Source of the DNA: Wolbachia sp.
GTDB lineage: Bacteria; Pseudomonadota; Alphaproteobacteria; Rickettsiales; Anaplasmataceae
Direction of reading: 5' to 3'
NCBI GenBank assembly: GCA_022836975.1
Contig: JAIXMJ010000035.1
Location: 1 to 8,517, forward strand
Length of the DNA stretch: 8,517 nucleotides
A program made the translations under genes and the position numbers. Each line of letters begins with the position of its first letter. The stretch's first letter is position 1. The notes below the pieces were generated by a model, which saw nothing but the letters and a program-made list of their open reading frames with translations, was not told the origin of the DNA and did not search any database. Shown here in pieces: positions 6,657 to 8,517 of the stretch.

Positions 6657-7799
6657 TTATGTACCTGATTTAGAAATATCAATAGCCGGAAAAATCCTTT
6701 TATCAGCTAATCTTCTATCTAAAATTATTTCTGAGTTTCCTGTACCTTTAAACTCTTCAAAAATAACTTCTTCCATTCTTGAGCCGGTATCTATTAAAGC
6801 TGTAGAAATTATGGTTAAAGACCCTCCACCTTCGATATTTCTGGCAGCTCCAAAAAACTTTTTAGGCTTTTGCAGAGCATTTGCATCAACCCCACCCGTT
6901 AAAACTTTGCCTGAAGAAGGTATAACCGTATTGTAAGCTCTGGCTAAACGGGTGATAGAATCCAATAAAATAACCACATCGTTTTTATATTCTACCAGCC
7001 TCTTAGCTTTTTCTATAACCATTTCTGCTACCTGAATATGCCTTGCAGCAGGTTCGTCGAAGGTAGAACTAACCACTTCACCTTTAATCGACCGAATCAT
7101 ATCGGTTACTTCTTCAGGGCGTTCATCGATAAGTAAAACTATTAATTTACATTCAGGATGATTGGTGCTTATAGAATTAGCTATTTGTTGCAGCATCATG
7201 GTTTTACCGGTTTTAGGCGGAGCAACGATTAGTGCTCTTTGTCCTTTCCCGATAGGAGAAACCAAATCGATTACTCTTCCGGTATTGTCTACAGTTTTTA
7301 AATTATTTTCTACTTCCATAATTAAACGCTGATCAGGATAAAGCGGCGTTAAAGTTTCAAAATTAACTCTTTTCAAAGTATTGCTATAATCCTGAAAATT
7401 AACCTTATCTATCTTTAATAACGCAAAATAACGTTCATTATCTTTAGGAGCCCGTATTTCTCCTTCAATAGTATCTCCGGTTTTTAAATTATTTTTACGA
7501 ATTTGGCTGGGAGAAACATAAATATCTTCCAAACCGGGTAAATAGTTAAATTCCGGCGATCTTAAAAAACCAAATCCATCCTGTAAAATTTCTAAAACCC
7601 CGTGACCGGCTATTTTCTGACCCTGTTCATTATGTTTACGTAATATTTGAAACATTAAATCCTGGCGTTTGTACTCATGTGGATTTTCAATTTTTAAGAT
7701 TTCTGCAAAAGACTCTAATTCTTTTAAAGTTTTAATCTTTAATTCACTTAAGTTACTAATTAAATTAGTAACTTTAATTTTTTCTTCTTTTGATGACAT
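6657..7799 (-). pseudogene. rho: Transcription termination factor Rho, C-terminally truncated
   Basis: Rho is a hexameric RNA-dependent ATPase that ends transcription at C-rich untranslated RNA. The 380 residues present cover the Rho_N helical domain (about 14-57), the RNA-binding cold-shock-like domain (about 62-135, with GVLEILQDGFGFLRSP) and most of the RecA-like ATPase: Walker A APPKTGKT (193-200), Walker B VILLDSITRLARAYN (276-290), Q-loop around 299-310 and R-loop FKGTGN (350-355). The family normally continues after ISKSGT with R-K/R-E-E-L-L and about 50 more residues. Here TAA follows Thr380 directly. From my recollection of the E. coli sequence, the first missing residue corresponds to Arg366, the arginine finger acting on the neighbouring subunit's ATP. 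The truncated protein should thus be inactive as a terminator. Conservation is otherwise excellent, so the break is recent or artefactual. The start ATG 7799 has a weak AGAAG 9 nt upstream. Codon use differs from the genes at 2804-6189. Confidence 0.9.
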
Positions 7800-8121
7800 A
7801 TAAAATAACTTCTTTTATTTATTAATTAAATTTAAATCGTGACCTATAATGAGGATTTTTTAAAGAAATACTTAATAGTGTATAAGCATTACATAAACAA
7901 CTTATCTGAAAAAAAAATTACTGTCAAATAAATAAACTGTTTTTAGGCTTAATTAACAAAAAATAACCTTAATATAGTAAATATTTATCAATAAACAACA
8001 GATTTTATTTATAATAACTATTCTTTATATTAAGATAATTTATTTTTATTATTAGATGTGTATATTGTTAATTAACAGATAACTAAAAAATTACTAACCA
8101 GTTAATAACATTTCTGTACAG

Positions 8122-8175
8122 TCTGGATAATTGATAAAATAATATTTATCTAAAAATTATCCACATTGTTGATAA
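8122..8175. promoter_or_regulatory. DnaA-box cluster
   Basis: TTATCCACA at 8157-8165 is a perfect consensus DnaA box on the plus strand. One base later TGTTGATAA (8167-8175) reads TTATCAACA on the minus strand, one mismatch from consensus, forming a head-to-head pair. TCTGGATAA (8122-8130) reads TTATCCAGA on the minus strand, also one mismatch. The group probably binds the initiator DnaA, either to open the origin or to regulate nearby promoters. Confidence 0.6.
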
Positions 8176-8258
8176 CATTTTTTACTTTTTAATAACTCTG
8201 TGAATTATTTTTAGTAATAATGTTAATTAAAAAAAGTTAAAATAAAAAAACTGACTTT

Positions 8259-8285
8259 TTAACAATTTATTAACATAGTTTTAAC
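8259..8285 (+). promoter_or_regulatory. Triple CtrA-like half-site array (TTAA-N7-TTAA-N7-TTAA)
   Basis: TTAAC occurs at 8259-8263, 8270-8274 and 8281-8285, each exactly 11 bp after the last. This makes two overlapping full matches to the alphaproteobacterial CtrA consensus TTAA-N7-TTAAC, about 24 bp before the aroE start. CtrA represses origin firing in Caulobacter and regulates cell-cycle promoters. The array could therefore control the origin, the aroE promoter, or both. Confidence 0.55.
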
Positions 8286-8308
8286 AACCCTAAAATTGGC
8301 AAATAAAA

Positions 8309-8517
8309 ATGGCTGAAAGTATTCATAAAAAAGCAGGATTATTTGGTTATCCTATTGCACATAGTATTTCAGATGTTATACATAATTACTGGTTACAAAA
8401 ACTAGGGTTAAAAAATTGTTCTTATGAAAAACTGGAAGTGCTCCGGCAAAACCTTACCAAAGAAACTATTAATAGCTATTTAAAACAAGGTTTTATGGGC
8501 TTTAATGTTACTATTCC
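8309..8517 (+). CDS. aroE: Shikimate dehydrogenase, N-terminal part (runs off window)
   Basis: AroE reduces 3-dehydroshikimate to shikimate with NADPH, in the pathway to chorismate and aromatic amino acids. The 69 complete codons show the two N-terminal substrate-binding motifs: LFGYPIAHSISDVIHN (11-26), matching G-x-P-I-x-H-S-x-S-P-x-x-H-N except that Asp22 replaces the usual Pro, and GFNVTI (64-69), the start of the N-V-T-x-P motif. The catalytic Lys and NADPH-binding domain lie beyond the window. ATG 8309 puts the motifs at the normal distance from the N-terminus, but no Shine-Dalgarno sequence precedes it. The gene is divergent from rho across the candidate origin. Carrying aroE is notable for a rickettsia-like genome, because most members have lost this pathway. 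Confidence 0.9.
   Translation, partial: MAESIHKKAGLFGYPIAHSISDVIHNYWLQKLGLKNCSYEKLEVLRQNLTKETINSYLKQGFMGFNVTI

Larger units (their letters stand above)
7800..8308. other. oriC: Candidate chromosomal replication origin (rho-aroE intergenic region)
   Basis: This 509-bp block has no gene, is extremely AT-rich and separates divergently transcribed rho and aroE. It contains an exact DnaA box TTATCCACA (8157-8165), an adjacent inverted near-box (8167-8175), TTATCCAGA on the minus strand (8122-8130), and single-mismatch sites at 7877-7885, 8057-8065 and 8199-8207. A triple TTAAC array resembling CtrA sites lies at 8259-8285. In many alphaproteobacteria the origin lies near hemE, with rho on one side and maf-aroE-coaE-dnaQ on the other, so the gene context fits. 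The promoters of rho and aroE must also lie here. Weak boxes are expected by chance in such AT-rich DNA, so the exact box, the CtrA array and the context carry the weight. Confidence 0.55.

Overview
The window comes from an AT-rich bacterium, most likely an intracellular or host-associated alphaproteobacterium of the Rickettsiales type. The support is indirect: very high A+T, an alphaproteobacterial-type family 4 uracil-DNA glycosylase, CtrA-like sites (TTAA-N7-TTAA), rho and aroE flanking an AT-rich non-coding block as seen near alphaproteobacterial origins, a decayed IS5-family transposase, and a long repeat-bearing hydrophilic protein. I cannot name the species.

Left part (1-2833): one very large, acidic, Asn/Ser/Glu/Lys-rich repeat protein of unknown function, open at the window's left edge. 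It is split into two frames by a perfect 89-bp tandem duplication (812-900 = 901-989). Removing one copy restores a single frame of more than 910 codons.

Middle (2804-6189): housekeeping genes in two divergent pairs. On the minus strand, peptide deformylase (def) is followed, with an 11-bp overlap, by a family 4 uracil-DNA glycosylase, whose 3' end overlaps the end of the repeat protein by 30 bp. On the plus strand, ftsA is followed by type I methionine aminopeptidase (map) with a 4-bp ATGA overlap. def and map encode the two successive steps of N-terminal protein maturation. They sit on either side of ftsA, which lies here without ftsQ or ftsZ.

Junction (6190-6656): non-coding DNA containing the 3' end of an IS5-family transposase and about 130 bp that I cannot assign.

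Right part (6657-8517): rho on the minus strand, cut off after Ser-Gly-Thr, just before the segment expected to carry the arginine finger; a 509-bp, extremely AT-rich spacer with an exact DnaA box and three TTAAC half-sites spaced exactly 11 bp apart; then the 5' end of aroE. The spacer is a good candidate chromosomal origin. Threonine codon choice changes sharply between the middle genes (ACC almost absent) and rho (ACC in 10 of 22). The rho-aroE block may therefore have a different genomic source: a recombination across the IS remnant, or an assembly chimera. I saw no defence system, CRISPR array, tRNA or rRNA.
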